Source of the DNA: Nevskiales bacterium
GTDB taxonomy: Bacteria; Pseudomonadota; Gammaproteobacteria; Nevskiales; Nevskiaceae
Assembly (NCBI GenBank): GCA_028698335.1
Contig: JAQVDP010000004.1
Span: 186,001-250,000 of the forward strand
Direction of reading: 5' to 3'
DNA: 64,000 bases
Part shown: positions 10,123 through 18,616 of the stretch, in pieces
How positions within the stretch are numbered: the stretch's first letter is position 1
Layout of the letters: each line of letters begins with the position of its first letter
Notes under the pieces: model-generated
The model's database searches: none
What the model was told of the DNA's origin: nothing
The model's input: only the letters and a program-made list of their open reading frames with translations
Translations under genes and position numbers: made by a program

Positions 10123-10872
10123 TCAGGAAGGCTGCTTCGGCAGCTGCCGCAACGGATCGATGGGTTTTCCGGCGCGCCGGATCTCGAAGTGCAGCATCGG
10201 CTTGTTCTCCGGCCCCCGGCCCATCCGTGCGATCGGCTGTCCGGCGGTGACGACATCGCCTTCCTTGACGTAGCGGGAATGGTTGTAGCCGTAGGCCGAC
10301 AGCAGGTCGTTGTCGTGCTTGATGATGATCAGCTCGCCGTAACCCTTGAGCGCATTGCCGCTGTAGACCACCTTGCCGGCGGCGGCGGCCACCACCGGCT
10401 GCCCGTCGCGCCCGCTCAGGTCGAGCCCCTTGCTGCCCTGCTGGCCGAAGCCACGCGCGACGCTGCCCGCGGTGGGCCAGACCCAGTCGCCGCTCCCCGT
10501 CGGAGCCGGCGTGGCCGACTGCGGTGGCGGCAGCACCACCGACGACGCCGGCGGCGGCGGCGACGCGGCCACCGGGCCGCTATCGCGGACCGGCTGGCGG
10601 GGCGCGGCCGACGCCGGACCTCGCAGGCGCAGCACCTGCCCCGGCACGATCAGATAGTCCGTGCCGATCCCGTTCCACCGCGCCAGATCGTGGTAGTCCA
10701 GATTGTTGCGAAAGGCGATCGAATACAGCGTGTCGCCACGGCGGACCATATAGTCGCCGGGCCCCACCGGCCGCTGCGGCCGAACCGGCTGGCTGTCCTC
10801 CCATGACGACCACCCGGCACAACCGTGGAGCAGGGTCACCACCAGCAGCAGACCGGCTCGCATCCGACTCAT
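10123..10872 (-). CDS. nlpD: NlpD-like lipoprotein, amidase activator (LysM + LytM)
   Basis: Outer-membrane lipoprotein of 249 aa that in E. coli activates the cell-separation amidase AmiC. The signal peptide ends in the lipobox LLHGC. A LysM domain follows (VRRGDTLYSIAF to VPGQVLRLRG), then a Pro/Ser-rich linker, then a LytM/M23 domain with GLDLSGRDGQPVVAAAAGKV and GYGELIIIKH. The zinc ligands are incomplete: G-L-D-L replaces the usual His-containing motif and HFEI replaces HxH. This is the same degeneration as in NlpD, so the protein should activate amidases rather than cut peptidoglycan. It ends the surE-pcm-yqaA-nlpD block. The rpoS gene that normally follows is absent. Confidence 0.9.
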   Translation of the reverse strand: MSRMRAGLLLVVTLLHGCAGWSSWEDSQPVRPQRPVGPGDYMVRRGDTLYSIAFRNNLDYHDLARWNGIGTDYLIVPGQVLRLRGPASAAPRQPVRDSGPVAASPPPPASSVVLPPPQSATPAPTGSGDWVWPTAGSVARGFGQQGSKGLDLSGRDGQPVVAAAAGKVVYSGNALKGYGELIIIKHDNDLLSAYGYNHSRYVKEGDVVTAGQPIARMGRGPENKPMLHFEIRRAGKPIDPLRQLPKQPS

Positions 10873-10891
10873 CGGCGCCCGGCCCCCAGGA

Positions 10892-11470
10892 TCATCCCTT
10901 CCAGATCCAGAGGCCGACGGCCAGAACGACCAGCGCCGCCCAGCCGATGACGTCGATATAGCGCTTCAGGTGCGGCTCGAGGCTACCGCCGAACCAGCGC
11001 ATCAGCCCGGACACGAGGAAAAAGCGCCCGCCGCGCCCGGCCAGCGCGCCCAGCACGAACAGCAGCATGTTCATCTGCGCCGCGCCGGCGGAAATGGTGA
11101 AGACCTTGAACGGAATCGGCGTGAATCCTGCGGTCAGGACCGCCCAGAAGCCGTAATGCTCGAACCAGCCCACGGCCGTCTCGTAGGCGGGCCGATACCC
11201 CCAGTGATCGATCAACGGCAGCACCGCATCGAGCAGAAAGTAGCCGATCAGGTATCCCAGCAGCCCCCCTCCGACAGACGTCAGCGTGGTCCAGGCCGCC
11301 AGCCGCAGCCAGCGCTGCGGCTGCGACAGCACCATCGGGGCCAGCATCACATCCGGCGGCAGCGGGAAGAACGATGCCTCGGCCGCGCTGGTCGCACCCA
11401 GATACCAGTGGGCGTGGCGATGGCGCGCCGCCCGCAGCATCCAGTCGTACAGCCGCCCGAAAATCCGCAT
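10892..11470 (-). CDS. yqaA: YqaA family inner-membrane protein (DedA/VTT-like)
   Basis: Integral membrane protein of 192 aa with several hydrophobic stretches, related to the DedA/VTT (SNARE-associated) superfamily. Visible segments are FPLPPDVMLAPMVL, a GGGLLGYLIGYFLLD segment, AVLTAGFTPIPFKVFTISAGA (a DedA-like re-entrant loop) and a final TM helix with a short basic tail. Its start shares one base with the pcm stop (TGATG), so it is translationally coupled. The same position between pcm and nlpD occurs in Xanthomonas. Biochemical role unknown; DedA relatives are linked to lipid carrier recycling and membrane homeostasis. Confidence 0.85.
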   Translation of the reverse strand: MRIFGRLYDWMLRAARHRHAHWYLGATSAAEASFFPLPPDVMLAPMVLSQPQRWLRLAAWTTLTSVGGGLLGYLIGYFLLDAVLPLIDHWGYRPAYETAVGWFEHYGFWAVLTAGFTPIPFKVFTISAGAAQMNMLLFVLGALAGRGGRFFLVSGLMRWFGGSLEPHLKRYIDVIGWAALVVLAVGLWIWKG

Positions 11471-12144
11471 CAGACCTTCCCCGCCAGCAGCGGCACGAAA
11501 CTGACCCGACCCAGATCCTGTTCCCGGGTGCCGGCACCCCGGCGATCAATCACGCGCAGGCTCTGCGCGCCATGGCTGCCGACCGGGATCACGAGGCGTC
11601 CGCTTGGCCCGAGCTGCTGGATCAGTGCCGACGGGATCGTGTCGGCACCGGCGGTGACCAGAATGCCGTCGTAGGGTGCGTATGGCAGCCAGCCGTTCAT
11701 GCCGTCGGCGTATCCGCAATGGATGTTGCGATACCCGAGCGTCGCCAGCCGGCGACGCGCGGTTTCGCTGAGGGGCCGGATCCGCTCGACCGTGAACACC
11801 GTCGGCACCAACTCCGCGAGGACCGCAGTCTGATACCCGCTGCCGGTCCCGACCTCGAGCACCCGTTGCGGCTTGCGTCCGGCCAGCAGCACCTGCGTCA
11901 TCATCGCGACGACCCATGGCTGCGAGATGGTCTGGGCGTGTCCGATCGGCAGCGCGTTGTTTTCGTAAGCGCGATTCTTCAGTGCGTCATCGACGAACGC
12001 ATGGCGCGGCACCTTGGCGATCGCCGCCAGAACGCGCTCGTCGCTGATGCCCTGCTGGCGCAGCGCGCTGATCAGGCGTTGCTGGGGCGCACCCGCCGCC
12101 GCATCGCCTCCACTCCGGCGCTGATGCATCCGCAACAGGCTCAT
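11470..12144 (-). CDS. pcm: Protein-L-isoaspartate O-methyltransferase
   Basis: SAM-dependent methyltransferase (224 aa) that repairs isoaspartyl residues in damaged proteins. The SAM site [18 protein letters not shown] and the PCMT signature ([16 protein letters not shown]) are clear. The start is the ATG at 12144, which overlaps the surE stop as ATGA. The same frame runs further upstream inside surE, but that part is the surE shadow. Partner of surE in the stationary-phase survival block, as in E. coli. Confidence 0.95.
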   Translation of the reverse strand: MSLLRMHQRRSGGDAAAGAPQQRLISALRQQGISDERVLAAIAKVPRHAFVDDALKNRAYENNALPIGHAQTISQPWVVAMMTQVLLAGRKPQRVLEVGTGSGYQTAVLAELVPTVFTVERIRPLSETARRRLATLGYRNIHCGYADGMNGWLPYAPYDGILVTAGADTIPSALIQQLGPSGRLVIPVGSHGAQSLRVIDRRGAGTREQDLGRVSFVPLLAGKV

Positions 12145-12887
12145 AGTGCCCGCGCCCACTGTCCGAGTTGCTCCAGCGCGCTGAACCGCGTCAGATCGAC
12201 CAGCAGGGGCGTGATCGCGACCCGATTGTGGGCAATCGCGTGAAAGTCGGTCCCGGGACCGGAGTCGCTCTCGGCCCCGGCCGCGCCGATCCAGTAGATG
12301 GTCCGGCCGCGCGGATCGGCCGCCTGCGTCACCGCTTCGGAGCGGTGACGGTTGCCCAGGCGTGTCACTTCGAAGCCTTGCAGCGCGTCCCAGGGCACGT
12401 CCGGGACGTTGACATTCAGAATGGTATCGCCCGGCAGCGGCGCCGCCTCCAGTTGCTCGACCAGACGCATGGCCACGCGGGCCGCGGTGTCGTAGTGCTG
12501 CGGATTGACCGCCACGCAGGAAACCGCGATCGCCGGAGCGCCCAGATGGCGACCTTCCATCGCCGCGGCCACCGTCCCCGAATAGAGCGTGTCGTCTCCC
12601 AGATTGGCACCGGCATTGATGCCGGACACCACCATGTCGGGCGTATCGTCCAGCAGGCCGGTCAAACCCAGATGGACGCAGTCGGTCGGCGTCCCATCGA
12701 CACACAGCGTGCCGTCCGCATGCTGCTGCACCCGCAAGGGCCGTAACAGCGTCAGCGAGTTGCTGGCGCCGCTGCGATTGCGATCCGGTGCCACCACGGT
12801 GACCTGGTGGCGCTCCCGCAGATGCTCACGCAGGCAGACCAGGCCCGGCGCCGTGCAGCCGTCGTCGTTGGATAGAAGGATCTTCAT
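12141..12887 (-). CDS. surE: 5'/3'-nucleotidase SurE
   Basis: Metal-dependent nucleoside monophosphatase (248 aa) associated with stationary-phase survival. The N-terminal ILLSNDDG carries the metal-binding Asp pair, and [25 protein letters not shown] is the second active-site block. The ATG at 12887 ([10 protein letters not shown]) fits all relatives; the frame is open to 12935 but those codons look non-coding. It is divergent from the Smr gene, with about 96 bp between the starts. In most gammaproteobacteria surE follows truD and ispF; here the 13 kb between ispF and surE is filled by the TonB module and two accessory genes. Confidence 0.95.
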   Translation of the reverse strand: MKILLSNDDGCTAPGLVCLREHLRERHQVTVVAPDRNRSGASNSLTLLRPLRVQQHADGTLCVDGTPTDCVHLGLTGLLDDTPDMVVSGINAGANLGDDTLYSGTVAAAMEGRHLGAPAIAVSCVAVNPQHYDTAARVAMRLVEQLEAAPLPGDTILNVNVPDVPWDALQGFEVTRLGNRHRSEAVTQAADPRGRTIYWIGAAGAESDSGPGTDFHAIAHNRVAITPLLVDLTRFSALEQLGQWARAL

Positions 12888-12983
12888 CGGTACATGAATC
12901 GAAAAGCGGAGTTTACCGGCTTTGCCGGTTATCATGCGCTACAGCCGTCGCCCAGCGACGCCAGATCAGACGCGGAATCGTCC

Positions 12984-13517
12984 ATGAGCACCCACGACGA
13001 CGATCTAAACGAATTCCGTCGCGCGATGCACGGCGTGCGCCGTCAGGCGCCGGCCGGGCGCGTCGGCCGTCACCGCGTGATGCCGTCGCCGGACCCGCAC
13101 CTGAGCCGTGCCGATGACCGGGCCGTGCTCGAGGAAATGCTGTGGGAGCCGGACCCGGACGAACTCGAACACGGCGAAACCCTGATCTACCGGGCGCCCG
13201 GCCTCCAGGATGGCGTCTTCCGCCGTCTGCGCAGGCGCCATTACCGGATCGAGAAGGTCCTTGATCTGCACGGGATGAACCGGGCGCAGGCACGCATCGC
13301 GGTCAACGAGTTCCTCGGGAGCTGCGTCGACGCCGGAACGCGCTGCGTCCGCATCATCCATGGCAAGGGCAACGGCTCGCCGAACAGCGGCCCGATCCTC
13401 AAGCGCCTGCTCGATGGCTGGCTGCGCAAACGCAAGGACGTGCTCGCGTTCTGCAGCGCCCAGCCGGTCGACGGCGGCTCCGGCGCGGTCTACGTCCTGC
13501 TCAGAGCCAAGGCCTGA
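12984..13517 (+). CDS. smrA: Smr-domain protein (SmrA/YdaL-like)
   Basis: Small MutS-related protein of 177 aa. An acidic/basic N-terminal region is followed by a C-terminal Smr domain with the two hallmark motifs LDLHGM and IIHGKGN. Stand-alone Smr proteins are nucleases; some act on stalled ribosomes or mRNA. The ATG at 12984 (MSTHDDDLNEFRRAMHGV) matches the family start; an in-frame ATG at 12894 would add 30 unlike residues. It is divergent from surE. The shared upstream region has a perfect inverted repeat, ACCGGC-TTT-GCCGGT (12915-12929), of unknown meaning. It converges on the tetR gene with a 36-bp gap. Confidence 0.88.
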   Translation: MSTHDDDLNEFRRAMHGVRRQAPAGRVGRHRVMPSPDPHLSRADDRAVLEEMLWEPDPDELEHGETLIYRAPGLQDGVFRRLRRRHYRIEKVLDLHGMNRAQARIAVNEFLGSCVDAGTRCVRIIHGKGNGSPNSGPILKRLLDGWLRKRKDVLAFCSAQPVDGGSGAVYVLLRAKA

Positions 13518-13553
13518 GCCCCGGAGTGATCGACGCCGACGGGGCCGGCGCGG

Positions 13554-14198
13554 TCAGGGCATCGCGCCTGCATCGCAGGCGGGTGTTTCCCCGGTAAGCT
13601 CCAGCGCCAGCTGGTCGAGCAGCTGGTAGAAACGCTGGGTTCCGATCAGGCGCGCCGTCTGCAGCCCCCCCTGCAGCGCCGCCGCCAGTTCGATCGCCTT
13701 GTCGCTCGGCTGCCCCTGGAAGCGCAGTACCCCTTCCCGCCGACCCGTCTCCAGGGTGTCGCTGAGCCACTGATGGATGTCGCGCATCAGCAGGCGCACT
13801 TCATGGCGCATCGGCTCTGGCAGCGTTTCGAACTCCGCCGCCAGCGCGCCGCCGGGACAGAGCCGGCATGCCTCCCCCTGCAGGTAGCGACCGTAGGTCT
13901 CGAAATACGCGCGCAGCGTCTGCCAGGACGACCAGCCCGACGGCAGATCCGCCACCCAGGCGTGGAATCCGCCGCGATAGCGCTGCACCAATGCCACGCC
14001 GAGGTCGTCCTTGCTCGGGAAGTGATAATGGATCGCGGCGTTGCGAATGCCCAGCTGCACGGCGATGTGCTGATACGCGAAGCCCCCGAAGCCACGCCGC
14101 AACATCAACTCCTCGGCGCAGTTCAGAATCGCTTCACGGGTATCCCGCCGGCTCCGCGGCGCGGCTCGTGAGGCATCGGGGGGCATATGCTCCAACAT
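13554..14198 (-). CDS. TetR/AcrR family transcriptional regulator
   Basis: Regulator of 214 aa (210 if the ATG at 14186 is used). The N-terminal HTH runs over about residues 18-65: REAILNCAEELMLRRG, the turn-helix stretch YQHIAVQLGIRNAAIHYHF, then PSKDDL. The C-terminal ligand domain contains CRLCPGGALAAEFETLP, a Cys-rich pattern found in a large TetR subgroup. No obvious target gene is adjacent: its neighbours are smrA (convergent) and the end of the TonB operon, from which a strong terminator separates it. A short inverted repeat just upstream could be an autoregulatory operator. Ligand and regulon unknown. Confidence 0.85.
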   Translation of the reverse strand: MLEHMPPDASRAAPRSRRDTREAILNCAEELMLRRGFGGFAYQHIAVQLGIRNAAIHYHFPSKDDLGVALVQRYRGGFHAWVADLPSGWSSWQTLRAYFETYGRYLQGEACRLCPGGALAAEFETLPEPMRHEVRLLMRDIHQWLSDTLETGRREGVLRFQGQPSDKAIELAAALQGGLQTARLIGTQRFYQLLDQLALELTGETPACDAGAMP

Positions 14199-14201
14199 GG
14201 A

Positions 14202-14219
14202 CTGAGTCTATTCCCTCAG
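14202..14219. promoter_or_regulatory. Inverted repeat upstream of tetR (possible operator)
   Basis: CTGAG-N8-CTCAG lies 4 bp upstream of the tetR start, in the position of a leader or core promoter. TetR regulators often bind palindromes of this kind to repress themselves. The half-sites are only 5 bp, so this could be chance. Confidence 0.3.
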
Positions 14220-14238
14220 CCACGCACCGACAATGTGC

Positions 14239-14273
14239 AAAAAACAGCATGAGGCGCCGAAGCGCCTCATGCT
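14239..14273 (-). terminator. Intrinsic terminator of the TonB energising operon
   Basis: A perfect 12-bp stem (AGCATGAGGCGC at 14246-14257 with its complement at 14262-14273) around a CGAA/TTCG tetraloop. Read on the minus strand it is followed by a run of six T. It lies 85 bp after the stop of the TPR gene and before tetR, so it ends the DUF3450-to-TPR operon. Confidence 0.9.
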
Positions 14274-14357
14274 TTCGTTCCGCGAGCCGGCGCGTCCGGC
14301 CGCGACCGCTGACGCCCGATACCGCCGGTCGACCTGCCCCGCTCTGGTGCAGGCAGG

Positions 14358-15671
14358 TCAGGACGAAGACGCGACGCGGCGCCCTGCGCTGGCGGCCTCG
14401 CGAATCTCACGCAAGGCATCGCGGCGTTCCTGCTCCTTCTGCAGATACGCCAGCCACTGCTGCGCGACCTGGCGCGAGCCTTCGTACTTGGCGGCCTGAC
14501 CGAATGCGGTGCGGGCATCGCCGAAACGCTCGAGTTCGTAGAGCGCGAGCCCCTTGATCACATACACCTGGTCCTGGTCGGCGGCCCCGCCCTTGCCCAG
14601 CGCGCGGTCGGCTGCCGCAACCGCATCCGAATAGCGGCCTTCCTCATAGAGCATCTGCGCCAGCCGCAGCGTCAGCTGTGCGTCGCCACCGGCCTTGGAC
14701 GCCGCCTGCAACGCCTCGATCGCCTGGTCATAGTCCTTCGCCAGCACCCAGGCGTCGGCGAGCTGACGCAGGCTGCGCAGATTGCGTTCGACCACGTTCT
14801 TGTCCATTCCTTCCTGCAGAATCTGGGCGGCGCGGAACGGCACGTCGGCGGCCATCAGCAACTGCGACAGCGCCAGATAGTCCGACTCGGCCGAGAACAG
14901 GCCCAGATCGTGCGCCGCCATCATCGCCGCAAGCTGCTTGCTCTGGCGATCGGTCTCGCCATAGGCCGCCGCAAGCTGGATCCAGTACTCGCGCTTGGAA
15001 TAGTTCTGGCACAAGGTCTTGAGGACGTCGGCCATCTTCTTGTAGTCGTTCTGCGAGTAATAGATCGAGCGCAGCAGCAGCAGCGCATTCTCCTTCGGCA
15101 CCTGCCCCTTGGCACGGGCATCGGCGACCGCCTTCTCGATCGGCCGCAGCGCACGCGTGTAATCCTCGAGCTGGTAGTAGGCCGAGCCCAGGAGCAGATA
15201 GGCATCGGTGGTCGGCTCGTCGGCGATCTTGAACCAGTCCTCGAGCGTGCCAACGGCGGCCTTCCACTGCGAAGTGCTCATGTACATCTGCGCCAGTGCG
15301 TAGAGCGTGTGCTGACGCAGCGACGCCGGGATGGCCGACTGGGCCAGCACCTGCTGGTATGCCTTGATGGCACCCTTCTCGTCGCCTTTCTCGTAGGCGA
15401 TGTACGCGGTGAGGTTCCACGCCATCGCCTTCTCGTAGGCATTGCTCGAACGTCCGTCACGCAGATCGGACAGACGCTCCAGCGCCTCGTCCATACGCTC
15501 GGCATCCATCAGCTCGCGCGCCTTGGACAGCTGCTTGTAGGCGCGCTCGCGCATCGCCGGGACCCGTTCGGTCCGGACGTTCGGTTCCGAGCGGGTATCG
15601 TCCTCGGCCACAGCCACCATGGGCAGCGACAACATCATGCCGATCAGGCTGGAAACCATCAGCTTGCGCAT
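14358..15671 (-). CDS. Periplasmic TPR protein of the TonB2-type system
   Basis: Secreted protein of 437 aa. A signal peptide (MRKLMVSSLIGMMLSLPMVAVA) is followed by helical tetratricopeptide-like repeats over most of the length, with recurring patterns such as AYLLLGSAYYQLEDYTRAL, LRLAQMLYEEGRYSDAV and GLALYELERFGDARTAF. It ends in a basic, Glu-rich tail. The ATG at 15671 has a GGAG ribosome site at good spacing; a GTG at 15686 is less likely. TPR proteins are the usual last gene of operons with TtpC, ExbB2, ExbD2 and TonB2 in Vibrio and Shewanella, where they probably assist assembly of the energising complex in the periplasm. Last gene of the operon, followed by a terminator. Confidence 0.85.
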   Translation of the reverse strand: MRKLMVSSLIGMMLSLPMVAVAEDDTRSEPNVRTERVPAMRERAYKQLSKARELMDAERMDEALERLSDLRDGRSSNAYEKAMAWNLTAYIAYEKGDEKGAIKAYQQVLAQSAIPASLRQHTLYALAQMYMSTSQWKAAVGTLEDWFKIADEPTTDAYLLLGSAYYQLEDYTRALRPIEKAVADARAKGQVPKENALLLLRSIYYSQNDYKKMADVLKTLCQNYSKREYWIQLAAAYGETDRQSKQLAAMMAAHDLGLFSAESDYLALSQLLMAADVPFRAAQILQEGMDKNVVERNLRSLRQLADAWVLAKDYDQAIEALQAASKAGGDAQLTLRLAQMLYEEGRYSDAVAAADRALGKGGAADQDQVYVIKGLALYELERFGDARTAFGQAAKYEGSRQVAQQWLAYLQKEQERRDALREIREAASAGRRVASSS

Positions 15672-15690
15672 CGTCGAACTCCGCACGTCC

Positions 15691-16308
15691 TCAGTCCTTG
15701 GCCAACTGGAAGCGAATCAGGTTCTGCACGCCCTGCACTTCCACCGGTTTTCCGTTGATCACCCGCGGCTTGTAGCGGAACTTCTCCGCAGCGGCGACCG
15801 CAGCCCGATCGAAGATGTTCTCCGGGTCCGCATCGACGACGCTGACGTCCTTGACCGCGCCGCTGGCGGTGACGGTGAACTCGACCAGCACCCATCCCTC
15901 GATGCGCCGCTGCAATGCCCGCTGCGGATAGACCGGCTGCACCTTGACGATCGGCAGGTACTCGCCGTCGCTGCCGCCGCCATCGAGACCGACATCGACA
16001 TTGATGTCGACATCGGCACTGACCGCGCCGATCGACATCGACTGATCGACCTTCGCGGTCGACTGCTGCATCTGCGGCTTGGGCGTCTCCGGCGGCTTCT
16101 CCGGCTTGGGCGGACGCTCGGGCTTGCGCTCCTTCTTGGCGATCTGCTCTTCCTGCTTGACGCGGACGAAGTCGACGACACGACCGGTCGGCTCGTCGGT
16201 CAGGGCGCTGCGGCCGGTGCTGATCAGCAGATGCATCACGAAGAACGCGGCAAACGTGATCAGTGCCGCCAGCGGCACCGCGACCGGAATGCGGGCAGCG
16301 GGGACCAT
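15691..16308 (-). CDS. tonB: TonB family protein (TonB2 type)
   Basis: Energy transducer of 205 aa that couples the inner-membrane proton motive force to TonB-dependent receptors. One N-terminal TM anchor (about 8-30) is followed by a short Lys/Pro-rich spacer (about 57-80, repeated KPE/PPK) and a C-terminal TonB domain with YPQRALQRRIEGWVLVEFTV and RFQLAKD at the end. The short spacer is typical of TonB2 rather than E. coli TonB. Its start overlaps the exbD stop by one base (TGATG). It presumably serves the receptor at 22.5-25.5 kb. Confidence 0.93.
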   Translation of the reverse strand: MVPAARIPVAVPLAALITFAAFFVMHLLISTGRSALTDEPTGRVVDFVRVKQEEQIAKKERKPERPPKPEKPPETPKPQMQQSTAKVDQSMSIGAVSADVDINVDVGLDGGGSDGEYLPIVKVQPVYPQRALQRRIEGWVLVEFTVTASGAVKDVSVVDADPENIFDRAAVAAAEKFRYKPRVINGKPVEVQGVQNLIRFQLAKD

Positions 16309-16715
16309 CAGGGCTCCTGCGCGGCAATCGAGACGTTGTAGACCCCCGCCTGGCGCGATGCGTCCATCACCGCCACGAGCTTCTTGACGTTGGCATCCTG
16401 GTCGGCCTGGATCACGACGGACCCCTGCGGATTCTCCGCATGCAGGCGCTCGATGTTGGCGCGCACCTGATCGACCTCGATCCGGCGACGATTGATCCAG
16501 ATCTCGCCGTTGGCATCGATCGCGATCAGGATGTTGGCGCGGTCCTGCTTGGTCGCGGTCTGCGCGTCCGGACGGTTGACCTCGATGCCGGACTCCTTCA
16601 CGAACGAAGCCGTCACGATGAAGAAGATCAACATGATGAACACGACATCGAGCATCGGTGTCATGTCGATGGCTGAATCCTCGGATTCATCCATGTTCGG
16701 GAAAATCTGTCGCAT
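16308..16715 (-). CDS. exbD: Biopolymer transport protein ExbD
   Basis: ExbD/TolR family protein of 135 aa. It has a single TM helix near the N-terminus (MTPMLDVVFIMLIFFIVTASF) containing the conserved proton-carrying Asp in LDVV, then a periplasmic domain. It forms the inner-membrane motor with ExbB and powers TonB. Located 10 bp after exbB and overlapping tonB, consistent with one coupled operon. Confidence 0.95.
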   Translation of the reverse strand: MRQIFPNMDESEDSAIDMTPMLDVVFIMLIFFIVTASFVKESGIEVNRPDAQTATKQDRANILIAIDANGEIWINRRRIEVDQVRANIERLHAENPQGSVVIQADQDANVKKLVAVMDASRQAGVYNVSIAAQEP

Positions 16716-16725
16716 CTTGCGAACC

Positions 16726-17253
16726 TCAGTGATCGAACGTCAGCGACTCGGACAGCTTCTCGGTGCGAGCCTTGGTCTGACGGTCGAGAATCGTGATGAA
16801 GAACACGCCGGTCAGCGCGCCGACCATGCCTGCCATCGTCGGGATGGTCGCCTTCGAAATGCCGGAGGCCATGTTGCGCGCGCTACCGGTGCCGACCAGC
16901 GACATCACGTCGAAGACCTCCATCATGCCGGTGACCGTTCCGAGTAGCCCGCACAGCGGACTGATCGCCACGAGCGCCTTGATCAGATCGAGATGATTGG
17001 TCAGCAGCATCCGTGCCTCGGCCACCATGCCGCTGCGGATCTCGTGCGCCTCCCAGCTGCGCCGTTCCGGCCGCCCTTCCCAGCGCGCCACGACGCGCTG
17101 GGCCAGGGTCGGAAAGCCGTACCGCAGAAACAGGAAACGCTCGAGAATCAGCGTCCACATGACGAAGATGACCGCCATGATCACGAGCAGGACATCACCG
17201 CCCCGCTCGAGCAGCTGATAGACCGACTCGTAGGCGTCAAGCAGCTGGTACAT
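16726..17253 (-). CDS. exbB: ExbB-type proton channel subunit (short, ExbB2-like)
   Basis: MotA/TolQ/ExbB family protein of 175 aa with three TM segments. The conserved core is SPLCGLLGTVTGMMEVFDVMSLVGTG, then KATIPTMAGMVGALTGVFFITIL. The ATG at 17253 has a GAAGGCGG ribosome site and overlaps the end of the previous gene by 17 bp; the resulting length matches Vibrio ExbB2. An upstream in-frame ATG at 17274 would only add a few residues. It works with ExbD and TonB in this operon. Confidence 0.92.
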   Translation of the reverse strand: MYQLLDAYESVYQLLERGGDVLLVIMAVIFVMWTLILERFLFLRYGFPTLAQRVVARWEGRPERRSWEAHEIRSGMVAEARMLLTNHLDLIKALVAISPLCGLLGTVTGMMEVFDVMSLVGTGSARNMASGISKATIPTMAGMVGALTGVFFITILDRQTKARTEKLSESLTFDH

Positions 17254-18616
17254 GGCCGCCTTCGCGTTCGGCATGCTCGGCCATGATGCCGGTGGCGCGT
17301 TCCTGGATGATCGCACCCAGGCGCTTCGCACGGCCGGACACCACCGTATGCAACAGTACCGTCGGTACCGCGACGCACAGACCCAGCACCGTCGTCACCA
17401 GCGCCTGCGAAATGCCACCGGCCATCAGCTTCGGATCGCCGGTGCCGAACAGCGTGATCGCCTGGAAGGTATTGATCATGCCGGTCACCGTTCCAAGCAG
17501 GCCCAGCAACGGCGCAACCACCGAGATGATCTTGAGCAGCGGCAGGAAGCGCTGGATCCGCGGCACCTCCTGCTGCATCGACTCGGCCAGGCGCAGTTCC
17601 AAAGTCTCGGTGTCGGTCTTCTGCCACTTGCGATAGGTCGCCATGACCCGACCCAGCGGATTGTCATCGCGCGGTTCGGGCTGGTTCATCTGCTGGTGCA
17701 CCTTGCCGCTGATCAGGCCCAGCGAGACCAGACGCTCGATCGCCATCAGCAGCGCGACGATGCCCAGCGCGATGATGATGTAGCCGACGATGCCGCCCTG
17801 GCGGATACGCTCGGACAGACTCGGCGACTGGATCAGCAGCCCGAGAATCGAACCCCGTGAAGGATCCATCCACAGATCCTGGACCTGCCCGGGCGCCGCG
17901 GCCGCGAACTCGCGCGCCGACGAGGTGTACCGCCCGGCGGGCTGGCGCGTCAGCGCCTTGAGCTGCGCGGTCTCGGGTTCGTAGACGATGTAGCCGTTAT
18001 CCCCGACCACGTTGAAGGCGCCGACCCGGACCACCTCCTGCTGCTGGACTTCGCCATCCGGCTGGACGACGTCGGCCGGGTAGCGCGCCACCTTGCCGGC
18101 GGCGGTCATCTCACGCTGCATCTCGAACCACAGGCGCTCGATCTCCTCGATCTTGGGCAGCTTGGTGCTGGCGCCCGCCTTCTCGATCAGCGCGGTCAGG
18201 AATTCGTCGCGACCGGGATACTGCGAACTGAGAACCGAGCCCGCGACCTGTCCCTTGAAGTCTCCGGCGGTCTGCTGCAGCACACCGAACAGTTCCTTGA
18301 GCGATCCCAAACGCTCGTTGAGTCGCGACTGCGCGTCGGCCAGCTCGGCCTCGTTGGCCTGATACTGCTGTTCGCGGGTCGCGCTCTGCTGCTCGAGCCC
18401 GGCAAGGTCCGCCTCGCGCTGCTTGAGGATCTCACCCTGCTTCTCGCGTTCCTTGATGAACGCCTGCAGGCGCTGCTGCTGCTGGGCCGCGTCGCGGGCA
18501 ATGCCCTTCTCGACCAGCTTCAGCAGGTCGTCGACGGACTGGCTGGCCGGAGCGTTCTGCGCCTGCGCCGAGCCCGCACCCGCGAACAACAATCCGATGA
18601 TGAGCCACTTCTTCAT
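17237..18616 (-). CDS. TtpC-like long MotA/TolQ/ExbB protein
   Basis: Protein of 459 aa. A signal peptide (MKKWLIIGLLFAGAGSAQAQ) is followed by a Gln/Glu-rich coiled coil (about 30-130), a periplasmic domain, a TM helix near 275-300 (GYIIIALGIVALLMAIERLV), and a C-terminal ExbB core with PLLGLLGTVTGMINTFQAITLFGTG. This is the architecture of TtpC, the extra component that Vibrio TonB2 systems need in addition to ExbB2 and ExbD2. The ATG overlaps the DUF3450 stop (ATGA). The large periplasmic part probably contacts the DUF3450 and TPR proteins or the receptor. Confidence 0.9.
   Translation of the reverse strand: MKKWLIIGLLFAGAGSAQAQNAPASQSVDDLLKLVEKGIARDAAQQQQRLQAFIKEREKQGEILKQREADLAGLEQQSATREQQYQANEAELADAQSRLNERLGSLKELFGVLQQTAGDFKGQVAGSVLSSQYPGRDEFLTALIEKAGASTKLPKIEEIERLWFEMQREMTAAGKVARYPADVVQPDGEVQQQEVVRVGAFNVVGDNGYIVYEPETAQLKALTRQPAGRYTSSAREFAAAAPGQVQDLWMDPSRGSILGLLIQSPSLSERIRQGGIVGYIIIALGIVALLMAIERLVSLGLISGKVHQQMNQPEPRDDNPLGRVMATYRKWQKTDTETLELRLAESMQQEVPRIQRFLPLLKIISVVAPLLGLLGTVTGMINTFQAITLFGTGDPKLMAGGISQALVTTVLGLCVAVPTVLLHTVVSGRAKRLGAIIQERATGIMAEHAEREGGHVPAA

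Noticed and set aside
12145-12705. N-terminal extension of pcm running through surE
   Set aside because: Arg/Gly-rich residues that are the out-of-frame reading of surE; the pcm start at 12144 gives the normal family length.
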